Shown here piece after piece: positions 63,301 to 64,000 of a stretch of 64,000 nucleotides of DNA. How positions within the stretch are numbered: the stretch's first letter is position 1; the number at the start of each line of letters is the position of its first letter. Source of the DNA: Hexactinellida sp. DTS-2022 (taxonomy: Eukaryota > Porifera > Hexactinellida); contig JAPNXP010000012.1 in the NCBI GenBank assembly GCA_028753945.1, forward strand, positions 4,920,501 through 4,984,500, in the 5' to 3' direction. A program made the position numbers and the translations under genes. The notes under the pieces were generated by a model. The model did no database searches. It was given only the letters and a program-made list of their open reading frames with translations, and was not told the origin of the DNA.

Positions 63301-63969
63301 CTGGACATGTCTCTTCTGGACATGTCTCTTCTAGACATGTCTCTTCTAGACATGTCTCTTCTGGACATGTCTCTAATGGACATGTCTCTTCTGGACATGT
63401 CTCTTCTGGACATGTCTCTTCTGGACATGTCTCTTCTGGACATGTCTCTTCTGGACATGTCTCTTCTGGACATGTCTCTTCTGGACATGTCTCTTCTAGA
63501 CATGTCTCTTCTGGACATGTCTCTTCTGGACATGTCTCTTCTGGACATGTCTCTTCTGGACATGTCTCTTCTGGACATGTCCCTTCTGGACATGTCTCTT
63601 CTGGACATGTCTCTTATGGACATGTCTCTTCTGGACATGTCTCTTCTGGACGTGTCTCTTATGGACATGTCTCTTCTGGACATGTCTCTTCTAGACATGT
63701 CTCTTCTGGACATGTCTCTTCTAGACATGTCTCTTCTGGACATGTCCAGAAGAGACATGAGTGCAAGTCGTAAGCACATTCAGTACTTAGATTGTTCGTT
63801 CGATCCTGTAGGTTGGGCCCCTCAAATGGGTACATACATTTTCCTGAAGAGAGCTTGGGAGAAAGACAAGCTCTACATGCACAAGATGCTCTCCTACTAC
63901 ACACACTCTGGGAACCCCTACCAACTGCTCATTTTCCCAGAAGGAACAAATCTACATCCAGTTACTGTT
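60351..63969 (+). CDS. LCLAT1/AGPAT-like acyltransferase, copy B (3' end outside window)
   Basis: Proposed exons: 60351-60575, 60632-60641 (10 nt), 60712-60897 and 63812-63969, with a gtaagt donor after the last. Exons 3 and 4 match copy A exactly in length (186 and 158 nt) and phase, so these are tandem duplicates. Splicing through the 10-nt exon gives NFAATLLFVFGTKVVITGD, which matches the family around FGVKVIITGD. Motifs are IMNHRTMLDWMYYW (HX4D) and LLIFPEGTNLH. The N-terminus MKKQHCEIEIVEKKG parallels MEKRHCEIGAVGTRG of copy A. The third intron is 2914 bp, filled by a 15-bp minisatellite. The C-terminal half lies beyond the window. Confidence 0.87.
60961..63735 (+). repeat. 15-bp minisatellite, 185 in-phase units, in LCLAT1-B intron
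   Basis: The unit is ctggacatgtctctt. Point variants are mainly atgg or ctag for ctgg. Every 60-base line keeps the same phase from 60961 to 63735, so I see no insertion or deletion over 185 units. The length is a multiple of three, which produces a 952-codon antisense frame of MSRRD repeats that I regard as an artefact. The array ends in an inverted half-unit that forms a 34-bp perfect palindrome (63726-63759). Confidence 0.97.
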
Positions 63970-64000
63970 GTAAGTACAATCACTAGTCTAGTCTATAAAG

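Noticed and set aside
60961..63735. Regular short repeats as a CRISPR array
   Set aside because: There are no unique spacers, since the units are contiguous 15-mers, and the host is a eukaryote.
60921..63779. 952-codon minus-strand ORF of MSRRD pentapeptide repeats
   Set aside because: It is the translation of a 15-bp minisatellite with no indels, lying in an intron of the acyltransferase. There is no domain, no non-repeat coding body and no splice context.

Overview
This is eukaryotic nuclear DNA, almost certainly from an animal. Genes sit on both strands with AT-rich spacers, some have GT-AG introns, and several products are animal-type: a hemicentin-like von Willebrand A/immunoglobulin protein, a TRIC cation channel, a PNLDC1-like piRNA trimmer, a CNC/Maf-like bZIP protein, an erlectin and NHL-propeller proteins. 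Most genes are uninterrupted, including an 11.4-kb TRRAP and a 5-kb hemicentin-like gene. The introns I can define are mostly 47-73 bp. Compact genes, tiny introns and many NHL-type proteins would suit an early-branching, compact-genome animal such as a sponge, but the lineage is a weak inference.

Layout, left to right. The 3' end of NOP58 and a PNLDC1-like gene (1-2.5 kb) are followed by a transposon-rich stretch (2.7-6.4 kb): a 1.3-kb palindromic composite element with a secondary hAT-like insertion, and a 28-bp tandem array carrying two more elements. A small four-helix membrane protein and a short COX7A-like gene flank it. TRRAP fills 7.7-19.1 kb, then HDDC2, the hemicentin-like gene (minus strand) and ELP5. 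From 26.9 to 35.6 kb the window is AT-rich and gene-poor, with only an SPTSSA-like gene, a bZIP gene and several small inverted-repeat elements. From 35.6 kb the density rises: pelota, RagA, an NHL protein, cathepsin L, a second propeller, ERLEC1, a third propeller (minus), NASP, a TRIC channel with an ArfGAP/PH gene nested antisense in its intron, an Mpv17-family protein, METTL23, USP22, NDUFA12, a peroxisomal hydroxyacid oxidase, and two tandem LCLAT1-type acyltransferases. The second acyltransferase is cut by the window edge, and one of its introns holds 185 copies of a 15-bp repeat.

There is no operon-like logic. The genes are mostly unrelated housekeeping functions: snoRNP and piRNA processing, chromatin (TRRAP, USP22, NASP, METTL23), ribosome rescue, mTORC1 signalling, ER quality control, and mitochondrial and lipid metabolism. 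TRRAP and USP22 both belong to SAGA but lie 36 kb apart. A recurring theme is small non-autonomous DNA transposons with TA target duplications placed just upstream of start codons or inside introns. I see no clear undescribed multi-gene system. The most unusual items are the p53-half-site-like intronic minisatellite, the nested gene pair, the microexons shared by the acyltransferase paralogues, and two proteins (bZIP and ArfGAP) that lack normally invariant residues.
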